A DNA stretch of 64,000 bases, taken from assembly GCA_012656075.1 (NCBI GenBank), contig JAAKBF010000030.1, forward strand, positions 682,001-746,000, read 5' to 3'. How positions within the stretch are numbered: position 1 is the stretch's first letter; each line of letters opens with the position of its first letter. This DNA is from Phytophthora hibernalis (lineage: Eukaryota; Oomycota; Peronosporomycetes; Peronosporales; Peronosporaceae). Below the pieces are notes generated by a model that saw only the letters and a list, made by a program, of their open reading frames with translations, was not told the origin of the DNA and ran no database searches. The position numbers and the translations under genes were made by a program. Positions 8,691 to 20,388 of this stretch are shown here, piece after piece.

Positions 8691-9367
8691 GCGTCGACTC
8701 GAGCTGCCGTCTCCGATGGAGCAGGTGCCTGGCTCAAAGACCTTCGGACCTTAGCTTCCGAAAAACGACAGGGAAGCGCTCATAGGCTGTATTTTAGCGG
8801 GATCCTGTATCCCGTCCAATTGTTTAGCGTTGCTTTCCAAGCTCGCGGGCGAAGTGAATACGAATGTTGCTGTTTTAGCTATTAGGTATATGATCTCGTC
8901 AGTTGTGTTTCGGTCGGGATACATGTAATCGTTGGCGGAGGTCGAGCTTCGGTGGTTATCGATGCAGTCTCGAGACGACAGCATTGGTATCCATAGTTCT
9001 GTACCCTACCCCGAATACAAAAGCGGTTAGGACAATGCATGTGGTTTATCGCTCGGTTGACGCATTTGCACCTGCGAGTGTGTGTACATGTACAGACCCC
9101 TCACTTTTGAAGGCTACAGTATCAATGCTCGTCCAGGCAGACGAAGCGCTATGGGGCCACGAACAGCGAAAGTGCTAAGTACTTCAATGAATACGAAGTG
9201 GTGTCTGCACAAGATCGCTAACGTCATGAATCGCATCAACCTGCACGCACAGCAAACGGCGAAACTAGGCGACTGCCCCCACCTGTCTTCTTGTCCTATC
9301 TTGCCTTCGTCGAGACTGCTCCTAGTGCTGGATCGACCGAGATTGACGAGAAGCTTCGCTGCGTCTG
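8691..9367. other. Spacer between right basic and highly acidic elicitins
   Basis: Mirror of 5562-6237. No supported gene. Frames on both strands (for example 9082-9429) lack recognisable features. Confidence 0.4.
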
Positions 9368-9535
9368 ATGAAAGATACGCCTGGCATGCCGCCGCTGCGA
9401 CACCACATCCCCCACTTCAGCAGGACTAGACTAGCACCAAAGGAGTTGCTGGACAAGAGTCACCGCCAATATGACTACCTAGCCCAGCACTTCGGATACA
9501 CCGTTGTTAACGACTACGAGGTCTGCCTTCAGTAA
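9368..9535 (+). other. Short protein-like ORF or coding relic, right-arm copy
   Basis: ATG at 9368, 55 codons, stop TAA at 9533-9535. The C-terminal half ('YDYLAQHFGYTVVNDYE') looks like real protein. Just upstream, in another frame ending near 9366, is a further protein-like stretch ('VFLSYLAFVETAPSAGSTEI'). Together they may be the remains of one secreted or effector-type gene broken by a frameshift. I found no RXLR-EER motif or clear signal peptide. The family is unknown. Confidence 0.28.
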
Positions 9536-9607
9536 CTCGTGCCGTGACATCCGATCGTACAGATGAAGGCGATGACATACACGCTTCGCACGGACCCGCA
9601 GTCCTCC

Positions 9608-9624
9608 TCATTCCACAATTTTCC
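9608..9624 (+). promoter_or_regulatory. Core promoter of the right highly acidic elicitin
   Basis: TCATTCC followed by ACAATTTTCC, about 40-55 bases before the ATG at 9665. The in-frame ATG at 9563 is upstream of it, which supports 9665 as the start. Confidence 0.76.
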
Positions 9625-9664
9625 TTGCCAACCACAAGACTCGACCTCCTTCTCCACCACCAAG

Positions 9665-10033
9665 ATGCAGTTCACCGCTCTTCTCGTCGCCACCGCCGCC
9701 GCTCTCGTCGGATCCGTCTCCGCCACGGCCTGCACCACCACTCAGCAGACCGCCGCGTACGTGGCGCTCGTGAGTATCCTGTCAGAATCGTCCTTCTCGA
9801 CGTGCGCCAGCGACTCTGGCTACTCCATGCTAACGGCCACGGCGCTGCCGACGACTGCCCAGTACGAGCTCATGTGCGAGTCGACGGCGTGCCAGGAGAT
9901 GATTGAGGAGATCATCGCGCTGAACCCGCCCGACTGCGACCTGACGGTGCCGACGAGCGGTCTGGTCCTTGATGTGTATACGTACGCGAACGGCTTCGCG
10001 TCGACGTGCGCGTCTCTGTCGTCGTCTGCCTAA
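9665..10033 (+). CDS. Highly acidic elicitin, right-arm copy
   Basis: Protein identical to 4896-5264: 20-residue signal, 102-residue mature domain, six cysteines in canonical spacing, a dense acidic patch between Cys51 and Cys71, and a four-residue Ser-rich tail. Its left neighbour is the basic elicitin and its right neighbour the alpha elicitin, so one arm collects the three charge classes of canonical elicitins. An AATAAA lies at 10238-10243, about 205 bases past the stop. Confidence 0.95.
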   Translation: MQFTALLVATAAALVGSVSATACTTTQQTAAYVALVSILSESSFSTCASDSGYSMLTATALPTTAQYELMCESTACQEMIEEIIALNPPDCDLTVPTSGLVLDVYTYANGFASTCASLSSSA

Positions 10034-11547
10034 GCGTAAGTGGATCGTGCACGACGACGGGCGGTGCTGCGGGCCCCAAGGATGTACAGCCGTTTGAGTT
10101 GTTTAATGACCTTTGTACTCGTCTCGTGCTGCCCCGGTCGATTCTCCTTCCTGGCCAGACAGAAGCAGCAAGCGCTTTTTACCGAATGTCTCGCCTGCTT
10201 GACTCTGGCGAGCTTTACGAACAAATGGTAGTGAATGAATAAAGGAATCGATGTTTTTGTTTTTCACGATTTCTTGGTGTTTGGTGCTGTTGCATGCTGT
10301 TGATGACGTTGTTGATGAACGGTGGCATATTGCTGTTTTTGCTAGTGGCCTTGCAACCGGCTGCGTGGATAATGCGTGGGGCGCCATGTGAAGGTCCTCG
10401 AAGCTTGACGCTGTGTGCACACTAGGTAAGGGTTTTTGAGATCGATCTATCCGTTATTGACACTCAATGCAAGTGCCCCCATGCCTGTTCGACTCGAACT
10501 TCGAGCACCGAAAAAGAAAGATACGGAGATCCACTTCAAGTTGAAGTGACTGCGATTTTATCGTAGCGAGCAACAACAACAACAAGTGGTAGAATCTCAA
10601 ATTCGTCCTTGATCCTGGACAGCGAAAATGAATGCAATTGAACCGGGCAACAGCACGCGCTCACGTTCATTTGGCCAGCGCTGTGTGTCTGACATCGCTG
10701 GCAAAAGTGCGTGCAGGATGAAGACAGCGATTCGTTGGCGGCGTATCCATCCTTCCATCTCGGGTTGCTCGTTGACAACAACGAGTCGTTGTTGCCTAGC
10801 GACGCAAAAGCTATCCCAAGCAGGAGCGCTGCTCCGAGCAGTGCTTGTGGCGTTAGGCAACGGGTCCCTTCAAGCAGCATTCGTGTTAAGACAACGTGAC
10901 GCGTGACAAAGGTCTGCGCCTCTTCTACGGTGCTGAGTCCGTAGAGTGGCAACGTGTATCCTGCCAGTCGGCGACCATTGCTCAACAAAACAAACCGGAG
11001 ACGCAGCGAGCTGCAGGCGATGCGAGAAACTGCTCTGGGACAGGAGTGCATTTCGGACAGCGTGGCGACCTGCCATCCCCGTCACTGAGGACGAGTTGCT
11101 TCCGAACCTTGGCTCATGCGGGTAGCATTGATGCAGAGCTGAATCAGCGGCGAGTTGCCAACAACATTGAAATCGATCAGAGCTATCGATCGTGTACAAA
11201 AGCGGTTGGCGTGCACACTCGCCACTGGCGGCTCAAGATCGTTTCCATCCGCGTCGCGAAAGTCGCCTCTTGTGCGATGTGGACGCTTTCACAGCCAGGC
11301 CAAGCGGATCCTCTCTCGTGCAAGCGCCGTTCCTCTGTTGCAGGACCAGATGACGCCCTTCTCTCGTCGGCAGCCAGGATACCAATCTGCTGACGCGGAC
11401 ATCTCTTTCCAGTCGCCGAAAGCACCGGCGTGCTTGGGTAGATCGAGAGCTTTGCCGTTCGAGCAGTCCCGAGGCAACAGTGCAGCGGCTACTGTATCAC
11501 GTCAATATATCCATGCAACACCCACGCACTCCGAACCAAGCTGAGAG
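10034..11547. other. Spacer between right highly acidic and alpha elicitins
   Basis: Mirror of the left spacer. It includes the weak 171-codon minus-strand ORF (10536-11051) with one hydrophobic stretch, and competing plus-strand frames. Nothing recognisable. Confidence 0.35.
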
Positions 11548-11563
11548 CCATTGTGCAATTTGC
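11548..11563 (+). promoter_or_regulatory. Core promoter of the right alpha elicitin
   Basis: CCATTGT followed by GCAATTTGC, a weaker initiator but a perfect FPR core, 32-47 bases before the ATG at 11595. Confidence 0.7.
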
Positions 11564-11594
11564 TCTGTCACCCACACTCCCCACCACCTCCAAG

Positions 11595-11951
11595 ATGAAC
11601 TTCCGCGCTCTGTTCGCTGCCACCGTCGCCGCCCTCGTTGGATCCACCTCCGCCATCACGTGCACCACGACCCAGCAGACGGCTGCGTACGTGGCGCTCG
11701 TGAGCATCCTGTCGGACTCGTCGTTCAACCAGTGCTCGACGGACTCTGGCTACTCGATGCTGACGGCCACGGCGTTGCCCACCACGGCGCAGTACACGCT
11801 CATGTGTGGGTCCACGGCGTGCAACACGATGATCAACAGGATCGTGTCGCTGAACCCGCCCGACTGTGAGCTGACGGTGCCCACAAGCGGCCTGGTGCTC
11901 AACGTGTACTCGTACGCTAACGGCTTCTCGGCTACGTGCGCTTCGCTGTAA
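11595..11951 (+). CDS. Alpha (acidic) elicitin, right-arm copy
   Basis: Same 118-residue protein as 2978-3334. The mature domain starts Ile-Thr-Cys, has Val13, all six cysteines, Tyr47, Tyr85 and Tyr87, and the family signature 'LNPPDCELTVPTSGLVLNVY'. It resembles the abundant secreted alpha elicitins of Phytophthora. The stop at 11949-11951 is followed by about 175 bases of shared flank before the palindrome ends at 12126. Confidence 0.96.
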   Translation: MNFRALFAATVAALVGSTSAITCTTTQQTAAYVALVSILSDSSFNQCSTDSGYSMLTATALPTTAQYTLMCGSTACNTMINRIVSLNPPDCELTVPTSGLVLNVYSYANGFSATCASL

Positions 11952-12126
11952 ACAGCTTCGACTGTTGTCGGCGTCACGTCAAGCATCCCAGGTCTTCAAT
12001 AAGAGGAAGAGTACCGGTAGCTTGACGAATCAACTTGTCTCCGAATCAAGTACGCTGCTTCAGCAGGCAGCTCCGACGGATCTGTCGATCGATGTAGCGT
12101 TATAAACTTTTGTAATGAAGGTTCAT

Positions 12127-12959
12127 TCATATCGTTTTCCTTTCGGTTACATGTGCAATTTATTTGCGAATCGTTGTGCTGCTACGAAGAGTGAATTTTG
12201 TGTATTAATAGTAGCTGTCAACAGCGATTGATTGCGTGTTCTTACAGTGGTCCAAAAACATTGCTGCAACATGTATAATCTGAATGCTTGTTTCTACAGG
12301 TCGTTTGAACGCTCACTATTCTCGTGGGCTCCTTCTAACCATGCATTCTAGAGTCGTTTTACCCGCACAGCAAATGTGCAAAACATCAAACGCTCCTATC
12401 CCGTCCCTCTGTTATCGTGAAGAATGGTTTAAGCCTTGTATGCTGACGAAGCCATACACTTGATTGGAGGTGCAATTTTGAGAAAACAAATAAACCTATG
12501 AAACTTATTAGCAACCTATAATAAGAAATGCATTTTTAAATCCGATATTAATTGCAGAATAAAATGTCCTGTAGAAACTAATAAATTATTTGCGTGTTGC
12601 CTGTGTCATTCATCTCATTAGCTCAAAATGTATGTTGCGCGAATGTTCGCAGTCTGCTTCTTGTCATAAAGGCCAGTGGCGACTTGACACTGCAAGTTTA
12701 TCTGTCCAAGTTCATTTGCTCGCGGTTTTGCTGCACAAGCAGATGCTGCGTCTGCGCCGATAACGTACACGTATAGCGTACAGTACTCTGTGTGTACATT
12801 AAATGCATGTTTAAATTTTAAAGATACACACACTGTTTGTTTGTTTTGTTTTTCAGTGAGGTACATTGATGTCACTTAGCAGAAGCTAACGACGTCCTAT
12901 GTCCGTCCTAGTGTTAGTCCCTACGCCTATCACTAGCTGTCTCCGGCCCTTCTTCTCGG
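12127..12959. other. AT-rich intergenic DNA
   Basis: Single-copy AT-rich sequence outside the palindrome. There are no ORFs with protein-like composition and no RNA gene seen. Confidence 0.5.
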
Positions 12960-12993
12960 CCGTACTGTTATTGTCTGTTCCAAATACTGACCA

Positions 12994-13720
12994 ACAAAGG
13001 ATACCCAACCAAATTCATCACAGCAGTACAAAAACTTCATGAAGGCACGACAGTACGGTTCTTGGCGAATGGTGAGAAATCACGAACAGTACGGGTGACC
13101 AGCGGCATAAGACAAGGGTGTCCACTGGCGCCAATGCTATTTATCTTGGCCTTGGGTCCTTTGTATCGGAAAGTTGACAGCTTCAGGGGTAGCAGGGGCA
13201 TCGTGATACAATCAGCTGTGGGTAGAATAGAATTGAGAATAGCAGGGTATGCCAATGATACTGCTGCATTTTTCAAAGATCCAGCCGATATTCCAATTTT
13301 GATGGATTACTTGAAAACATTCGGGAGCTTGATTGCCGGAGCGCTTATTATTTCAAAGGTGCTGTTCATTGCACGGCATGCCTGGCCATCGACGGATGCC
13401 AGACTGAGAAACTTTGTTTGACATGGTCAATTTACTTCTGAGGCAACCAAGTTAAGGGCGTGGATTGACCCTGATCTGGCTGCTCTTCCCCGAACAAGTG
13501 GAGGACTGGCAATTCCTGATGTGCGGGCTGAGCTGTATACAATGGCAGCCGATATAGTCAGTAAATGGGCTGAGACGGGATCCCTGCAGTCACACATCGT
13601 AGGAGACGTACTATTTCACCAAAAAGGGCCAGGCCTCGCCCCTGCTATCTACATCACACCAACGCATACAGCAATTACGAAGGCTGGAGTGAAACGATTG
13701 AGTAACTTATGGTGAACAGG
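12994..13720 (+). pseudogene. LINE reverse transcriptase fragment
   Basis: The frame begins 'GYPTKFITAVQKLHEGTTVR' and runs through 'TSGIRQGCPLAPMLFILA' to the catalytic box, which reads YAND rather than YADD, removing the second catalytic Asp. About 40 codons later the frame jumps from the 'FGSLIAG' helix straight to 'ALIISKVLFIARHAWPST', which in LINE copy 3 is over 100 residues further on, so an internal segment is deleted. A stop at 13419-13421 and a shift precede the C-terminal 'GLAIPDVRAELYTMAADIV' part. Confidence 0.85.
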
Positions 13721-15185
13721 CAGAGCACCCATACGACAAGGAGGGAGCCCGGATAATTTGTATCATGCGTCAAACACCGCAAAACAATGAATCCAAACAG
13801 CTGCCTGCACTGTGGAATCTACAATGAGTTGGGTTAGCAAGAAGGTTGTTGTTGCTTGCGACAGCACATGAGACTATATTCGTAGTCATTTACACACAGC
13901 AGGAGAATTAATAGCAGGGGAAGACCACACCAAGTGGTTACCTTACGCCTCAGTAAATTGGTTGCATATATGGACTCCAGCAGGAACTTGGACCACATTG
14001 GGGGCATTGGGGGAAGCACAATTCGCAGGATATGGTCAAAGACATCGTATGGTGGACGAGACCATCATCGAGATAGCTAATTCTTGAAGCAGTGCAGAAA
14101 GTCAAAAATTCGCAAGAAGCAACCAGACTGGAAAGGATTGCTACGTTGCTAGTATCAAATTTCCCAAAGATCGCTTTAAGAGAACAACACAAGATGGAAC
14201 TTCGGTTACACGCCATCTCAACAGACCATCCAGCCATCATTAAAATGCGCAAAACGACGGCAACCGAGTGCGTTATATCAACGAGTGTGCTTGGTCCTCC
14301 GACTATACATCCGGTCAATGGTACGTTGCATCTTGTCAAAACGCTTCAAACGCATCTTGCCCCGGACATCACAATCAAGACCGTGCACCTGCACCCTGCA
14401 TTGAGCAGACTCGTCTGTCTTTGGGCGGGCCGAAGACGATGGACACGCAAACGAAGGGAGTATAAAGAGAGGGTTGCAGCGGCAATGATAAGAAGGGGCA
14501 AGGAGCAGAGAGAGACACGAACATCTAAATGGACAGAGCAGAGCTCCAAAGCCGCTGAGGGATTTGAGGTGCTTGAATGGAAACGCATCCGACGCGTAAT
14601 AGGGATGGGTTCGTGGGGTGAACAATTACTGCTCCGTATCAAACTACAGGCATTCTCACTTTATGACATCACACAACAAAAGTTGGGTGCCCACACGAGT
14701 CCTGTATCCACAGAATAGATGTTGACATGCATAATGTCTTCCGGGGATGTGAGGCTGCAGAGATTTTGCGGAAAACTTTCCTCGCTGCATGGACGAGATT
14801 AGGCCTTAGAGAACAAGATGCTGAATGCGCGATATTCAGTCTTAACTTGTCATCCATCCCTCCTGGAGTTTGGCAGGCTACAGCAGAGCGCCAAAAAGGA
14901 GAGCAGGTCTCATATTCCCTACTGACGGAGGCGGTGACGACCTTAGTAGAGAGCTCGTGGAGGATTGTTGCGGCGACCTATTTAAATGCAGTTTGGCGAT
15001 GGCGAGTAGGTTACTTTGATGAACATAACAACATCACCAGCGCCTACCACACGACTGCTCTGCAACAACGATTACGGCAAGGGTACTACACAGTGCACTT
15101 ACACTTACGCAATCAGCTGCCATTGACCGTCCGAGACCTGTCGATTGAGATCCTTAGAAAGTTTAGCAATGTTGCTGACTCAGAC

Positions 15186-15619
15186 GACACATATACTCTG
15201 TTCTTCGACGGGGGTCGAGGGGCAACCCTGGTCCAGGAGGGGTGGAGCAGTGGTGTTGAAGACAGGAGAGAGCAGTCAGACATCGACGATATGCTGGATT
15301 GGATCAATGCCGTATGCTCGCCCTACAACAACAAATAATCTGGCCGAGAATATGGGCCTCCTCATGGGTCTGAAAGCATGCGTGCACTATGGGTTCAAAC
15401 CTCTCCACATTGTAGGAGACAGTGCGATGATCATCACGCAACAGAAGAAGAGGAGGCCGCCGAAAGCGGCGCACCTCAAACCTCTCTACTGGAGAAGTCG
15501 ACGGCTGGCGGAGACGACTTCGGTCATCGGATGGCACCACCACCTATGAGAGAAAAAAGATGGCGGATACACTGGTGAACATGGCTATGGACACAAAACG
15601 CAGCATTCAAGTCGAATGA
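15186..15619 (+). pseudogene. LINE RNase H-like domain, decayed
   Basis: Begins 'YTLFFDGGRG', the first RNase H strand with its Asp. After a frameshift it continues with 'NNLAENMGLLMGLKACVHYG' (conserved Glu helix) and 'LHIVGDSAMIITQ' (second Asp strand), ending near 'KMADTLVNMAMD' at 15619. The order and spacing match the RNase H at the end of LINE copy 2. Confidence 0.75.
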
Positions 15620-15620
15620 A

Positions 15621-15736
15621 TGGAAATCCAATCCAGCTTCAAGCCTGGACGAAGGTCACGCAACACATGCAAGCAGATATGGAGCAGTGAACCTCCAGTG
15701 GCGCCTGATTGGGTCGGGTCTGTCTCCGCCATACAT
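15621..15736. other. Junction between two LINE pieces
   Basis: A short stretch between the 3' end of LINE copy 1 and an inverted RT fragment. Nothing recognisable. Confidence 0.3.
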
Positions 15737-16115
15737 TGCGCTACCGCATATAAATCAAGAGTGTCATGAATGGTTCGCCCCGGGACAAAACCGTTCCGAT
15801 TCTCATTATTTGGTCAGAAAGTGTTGGGCTGACCCTCGTGGCAAGGATGCGCGTGAAGATTTTATATTCTGTGTTCAGGAGGGCTAATGGGCGATAGTTG
15901 AGTGCGTCCTTCGAATTCCCACCTTTCTTCAAGCAGCAAATGTCGGCTTGTAAGAAGGTTGCCGGAAAATGACCGGAGTCGTACCAAAGATTTAGTAATC
16001 AAGTGAGAATTGGAATGAGTTTGTCTGCATAGTCCCTGTACCAGCCATTACCTAGTCGATCCGGACCCGTCGCTTTTCCGTCGTTGCAAGCACTGATCGC
16101 CTCTCTAATCTCGAT
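15737..16115 (-). pseudogene. Inverted LINE reverse-transcriptase fragment
   Basis: The minus-strand translation contains 'GKATGPDRLGNGWYRDYADK', 'CCLKKGGNSKDALNYRPLA' and 'LLNTEYKIFTRILATR', the N-terminal RT blocks of the same LINE family as copy 3. One in-frame stop interrupts it after 'LIPILT'. It is a short isolated piece in opposite orientation to its neighbours, consistent with rearrangement among the LINE copies. Confidence 0.8.
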
Positions 16116-16349
16116 ATCAAAAATACACAAACTGAGACTGTTATTAATTTCTGTCACCCCCGTCCCTTTCTTGCTGTAACGTTATCTGCATTATTCGCCT
16201 GAATTTCAGAGCTTCATCGCGCAACGCGCATTTGTCTGATAAAAGGTGGGGCTATAATACCCCTTTTACCAGATTTTACAACAACAACAAAAAATTGCTT
16301 CCCGGTGTGTACCGTATTGTTTGTGAAACTGACGGTAGACGGGAGTCCG
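16116..16349. other. AT-rich spacer
   Basis: No coding or structural signal seen. Confidence 0.3.
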
Positions 16350-16560
16350 TTGCAACCATTTTACTATCCATAGTAATGTGCGTCAATAAGGAACGGGTAT
16401 CAACTCAAATCCTTTGAAATATTATACATCTGGATGTGAGGAACATTTGGGTTTGTCTTGTGGGCGTATTAACCCTCCTTAATTTTATTCATATCAGGTG
16501 TTCATTATTGACGCCCATTACTGTAGGGTATTGGAGATTTTGCGTTAGAAAAAATATCAT
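16350..16560. mobile_element. Small MITE-like element with imperfect terminal inverted repeats
   Basis: TAATGTGCGTCAATAAGGAAC at 16374-16394 is nearly the reverse complement of GTTCATTATTGACGCCCATTA near 16500-16521. The outer flanks (CTATCCATAG on the left, TACTGTAGGGTATTGGAGATTTTGCGTTAGAAAAA on the right) recur at 41600-41625 and 42655-42690, suggesting a non-autonomous transposon family. Confidence 0.4.
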
Positions 16561-17692
16561 TACTTCCAAAATATCTCCAGCGAGAATAAGCGACCCTTCG
16601 GCAGCTTGCTTTCAGCACGAAAACTACAAGACTTGACTCTACGGGTGGGAAGGCGCGTAGCCTGGGTCGTCAAACCCAGGAAGTAGTCCAAGGTTTACAA
16701 CTATGGAACATCAAGGTCTGCCACCAGACACGGCATTAAATCCAGGGAGCCTCCTCGGAATCGAACTTCAGGAAAGAACGAAGGAAGAGCGTAACTACGA
16801 CAAAAGCAACTACGCAGGCGTGGCTAGACCCACCGGCAAGGTCCCAAGTGACACCAGCCCAAGTGCGAGACGAGGAAAAGGATGGAAGTGGAGAGGAAAC
16901 GCCGCGCAACCCCTTCAGCCAGACCAAGCCTCACATCAGGCAGGAAGACGCAGGACACGAAAATGGCCGCGCTGGACGGGAACAGTCAGGTGAAACCCCC
17001 TATCTCACGTGCTCTCCAAACCACGAACATGCGTAATCAGATAGTTGATGACAGTAGAGGGTCGTTCTACAAGCTCAGGGAACTGCTTAAGTGCATGCCC
17101 CCAAAGTACATCTTCCAAATGGTAGTGCGAATTCACGAGATTGCAACACGACAGCGTTAAGCTGAGTTCAAGAGAAGCATTGCACAAACAGAGGGCCAGG
17201 AACATGCAACGACCATGCCCGCACAGTGGACGACAGACATGGATGGAAACGACACGGAGCAGTACTCACGTTTTGCAGGTACTTGGGACCACTGCAACCC
17301 AAATGACCACCTTCAGTTGACCAATACAATGCATGATTGGCTTGTTCGCGAGCGAATCGCCAAGCCAGAATTGGACCAGAGCCTCCGTACTTTCACGTTT
17401 ACAAACAAGCCGGAAGAAGCGGCTCTCCAGCCTGTGAAAACGGTGTCCCCAAGTAGAAGTTATAAGGAGGCGCTCCAATTAAGTCAACGGCAATCTACGA
17501 AAGGTTCACCTGTGGCGCCTGATGACACCAGTAACATGTATGGCATGGCGAATCAACCAGCGGTCCTCTCGTGGCACCTCGAAATATGACTAAAGAGGAA
17601 AAAGAAGTGCTGGATATGATACTTTCAGGCCGAATGGAGGTAAAGGAAATCCCGCCTTTCGTAGTCCAAGTTTTTCCGCAAGTCAAGTCGCA

Positions 17693-18616
17693 ATGCTCAC
17701 GGAGATAATGCAGACGCAGGAGTACCCGCTGCATGCTCATCTTCAACCCGGCCACTTTGTGAAATCGGGCCTCAGCCAATACGCTCTTCTTCAAAGGATT
17801 GACGTGGGGAAGCGGGTTTACATGAACACAACAACGTGCACAAAAATTAAGGCATGTTTAGTGCGGCTTGACTGCAACCCAGAGAAACGCCTTGTCACCT
17901 TTTTCTTCCACGGTTCACGAATTGCCTCACAGTGGAATGGGTCATTTTGTTCTTTTGACCGGGGTGAGATGAAGCTGATTGGCAACAAAGCGTTTCGACG
18001 CGAGAACCCAAGCGTTGCCATCCGTATCGACACGTACCGGCTCTCGATATTGTTACAGCGTGGAAAGGTATCCCCGACGGAGATGCACGCTCTCCTCACA
18101 AAGGAGCTCCAGCTCAACGTGGTTCCAACACCCGAGCCTGAGCAGCCAAACGAAAAGGATCGATTGGAAGTAATTGTGGATGGACCTGAGTATCCAAAGG
18201 TACTCACTACGTACACGCGCGTTAGCCTGCTGCAGGCGGAGCCGATCTTTCATCTATCCGATGTTTATCTGCATTTGCCGTGCACCAAATGCAGAGGTAG
18301 GTGGTATTCCTATGCTCACTGCCCGGTTAGTGATGGGGACCGCAAGTACCAAATCGAAAAACACACTCTCCGGATAAAGACTTGGCTGCACCAAACCGGA
18401 GTAGACGAGGAATCCGAACAAGTTTCTAGTGTGAAACAACTTCTGAAACTCTTCACGCGCATGACCAGCGAGCAAACGGAAGGGGGCATGCATCCATCGG
18501 TACCAGGTATCGCCCAGTCGAATTGCAGAAGTCAAGGAGCAGTGGACAACGCACCCATCCCAGAAGCCAAAACTGCCCCACAGGCGAGCTACACTGGTTT
18601 CTCAGAAATTCATTGA
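17693..18616 (+). pseudogene. LINE ORF1 (Gag-like) remnant
   Basis: A 307-codon frame. An upstream piece in other frames ('MTKEEKEVLDMILSGRMEV', from ~17586) resembles the ORF1 of copy 3, so the real ORF1 was longer and is frameshifted. It includes a Cys-rich motif (CTKCRGRWYSYAHC, roughly CX2CX8HC) near residue 200 that may be a nucleic-acid-binding knuckle. Presumed role: RNA binding in the retrotransposition complex. Confidence 0.6.
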
Positions 18617-19471
18617 AGAGAAGGCAGCGCCTAATACCACCCCCGAGGAAACAACAAGGCATGAGGTCGCTTCAACCAACCATACCGCCGTACAGGATGA
18701 AGCCATCACCTACAAAGGGCGACGAGGCTAAAACCGCTCCTCCTGCACTGGCCAAACGCGCGCGCCAACACGGATCTGACATTTATATGGGACCTCCTAC
18801 GTGCACAAACACTGACAATGATACGATAATGCACGAAGTGGATGCTGATGACTCTGTTCCAAAGCTTCCCCAAGGTGACGCGAACCAAAAATGCTTCGGC
18901 AAGGCTCTAATCCTACAGTGTACTCTGTGGCAGCACCAACGGTTCGCACCAAAAGGCGAACCCCCTTAACGTGCAACAAAACAACTATCACTCTTCGACA
19001 CAATGCTTGTCAAACAAGAAGTATCCCCGGGACGTGTAAAGCCAGACATTGTGAACAAGGCAACATGTCAAGACGCTAGCGTAACCGACCCATCTTCCGT
19101 CACCACAGCACCTAAAGCAACGGCCAAAGTTACTCCGGTGGCGGATCCAGACAGTGAGCTAGAAGTTACAGATGTACTCATGGTAGAAACAGAGGCTGTA
19201 CCAGCGGAAAGTGAGATGTGTTCCGAGCGGGTAGAAATGCTGGCTCACTCTGCACCTACGAGCCCGGGCGATGATCCAGAATTGGAGTATGTGGGCAGAC
19301 GCCCGGCCGAAAGGCACACGTTTTTATCATCTTGGATCACTGCACTGGGGAAGCATCACGGATGTGGAGAGAAACGGTCAATGTAGATGGCTTGCACTCT
19401 TTGCGGCAACGAACAATGTAACCTAAATTCTGCTGCATGCTTCCGCGGAGCAAATACTGGAGGCCACAGTC

Positions 19472-20137
19472 ATGAAGAAGAAAATCCTTCACATCCTGTT
19501 AGCGAAACTGAAACAGCTAGTAGATGCTCGGGCAATAGACTTGGATATTGAGCCAGGTGCAGTGTACACAAACCCAGATGACAAGAACAAGGCCCCGTCG
19601 ATAAGTGACTTATCCTTGTACTGGGATGCAGAACGGAAGCGCAGCGTTGACGTTCCAGCTCCACCCAAATGTTGGGTGAATCCATCAGTGGTTATGGGAG
19701 CTGCCATTTTCCTTCGAGAACCAATTTACGTATTGGATGTTGACGCCGATGGAGACGTGCATCTTGGAATTTATAGCTACAGGCAGAGGATCGATGAAAA
19801 TGGAAACTCTGCGGAGATACCATATTTTACCAATCTCATCTTAGACAATACGCTACAAATGGTAGAAGAACTCCGTAAAGCGGATGTACGCCCAATTGTG
19901 CTTGTCTTGACACGCCCGGCCACCAGTAGGAATCATTTGCGAGCAGTTACTTTCTGTACCGAGCGAGTGGAGGGGCTCACAGACCCCAATGCCTACGACA
20001 TCATGATTAGTCACCACCACGACATCCTTGCAAAATATGGCGTGGAATGGGCTCTTAGGGGAAATTGGATTTTCGTACAATCGCATCGCAGTCTAACAGC
20101 ACGATTAAGACTGCTCACGGGCACTTGTCGACAGTAG
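19472..20137 (+). pseudogene. LINE-encoded OTU-like region
   Basis: A 221-codon frame with 'CWVNPSVVMGAAIFLREPIY' then 'VLDVDADGDVHLGIYSY'. LINE copy 3 has the same region ('FWAGTHELRAMALFLRKP', 'MLVLDV'). Trp-Gly/x-x-Glu-Leu followed by a hydrophobic helix and a 'xxVLD' strand is how OTU-family cysteine proteases read, and OTU domains are known in some non-LTR clades. The catalytic Cys and His are not convincingly placed, so this is a tentative assignment. Confidence 0.4.
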
Positions 20138-20388
20138 AAGCGGCTAATTACCACGCGGGGACCAAAGAGGCCAAAGGGGGCGAAGCCCCTTGAGCTGTTA
20201 GGGTGATGAGCCCTGATAAAAGACCTCGTCGGGGAATAGTCCAAACCTCGATGCAGGAATACTACACGAAAGTGTCCAAAACCGACGGTGGACGTCACTT
20301 TCAACGTCTGTTTAGGAGCTTTCGTGCGAAAACAAGGACTCGTTTTACATACAATCAATAAAAAAGAAGCACAGGACCGAAACTGGCA

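Larger units (their letters stand above)
8147..12126 (-). repeat. Right arm of ~3.98-kb inverted repeat (palindrome P1)
   Basis: Reverse complement of 2803-6780, with both ends abrupt. Its three elicitin genes are all intact and transcribed rightward, away from the centre. Confidence 0.95.
12960..15620 (+). mobile_element. LINE copy 1 (degenerate non-LTR retrotransposon, 5'-truncated)
   Basis: In order: RT fragment (about 12994-13720), a zinc-finger-like region with paired Cys/His around 14727-14760, and an RNase H-like region (15186-15619). Several frameshifts and internal deletions. It is clearly related to the copies at 16690-24090 and 28560-36857 (shared 'SGIRQGCPLAPMLFILAL' and the 'HxFRGC/HVFWKC' finger). 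Confidence 0.85.
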
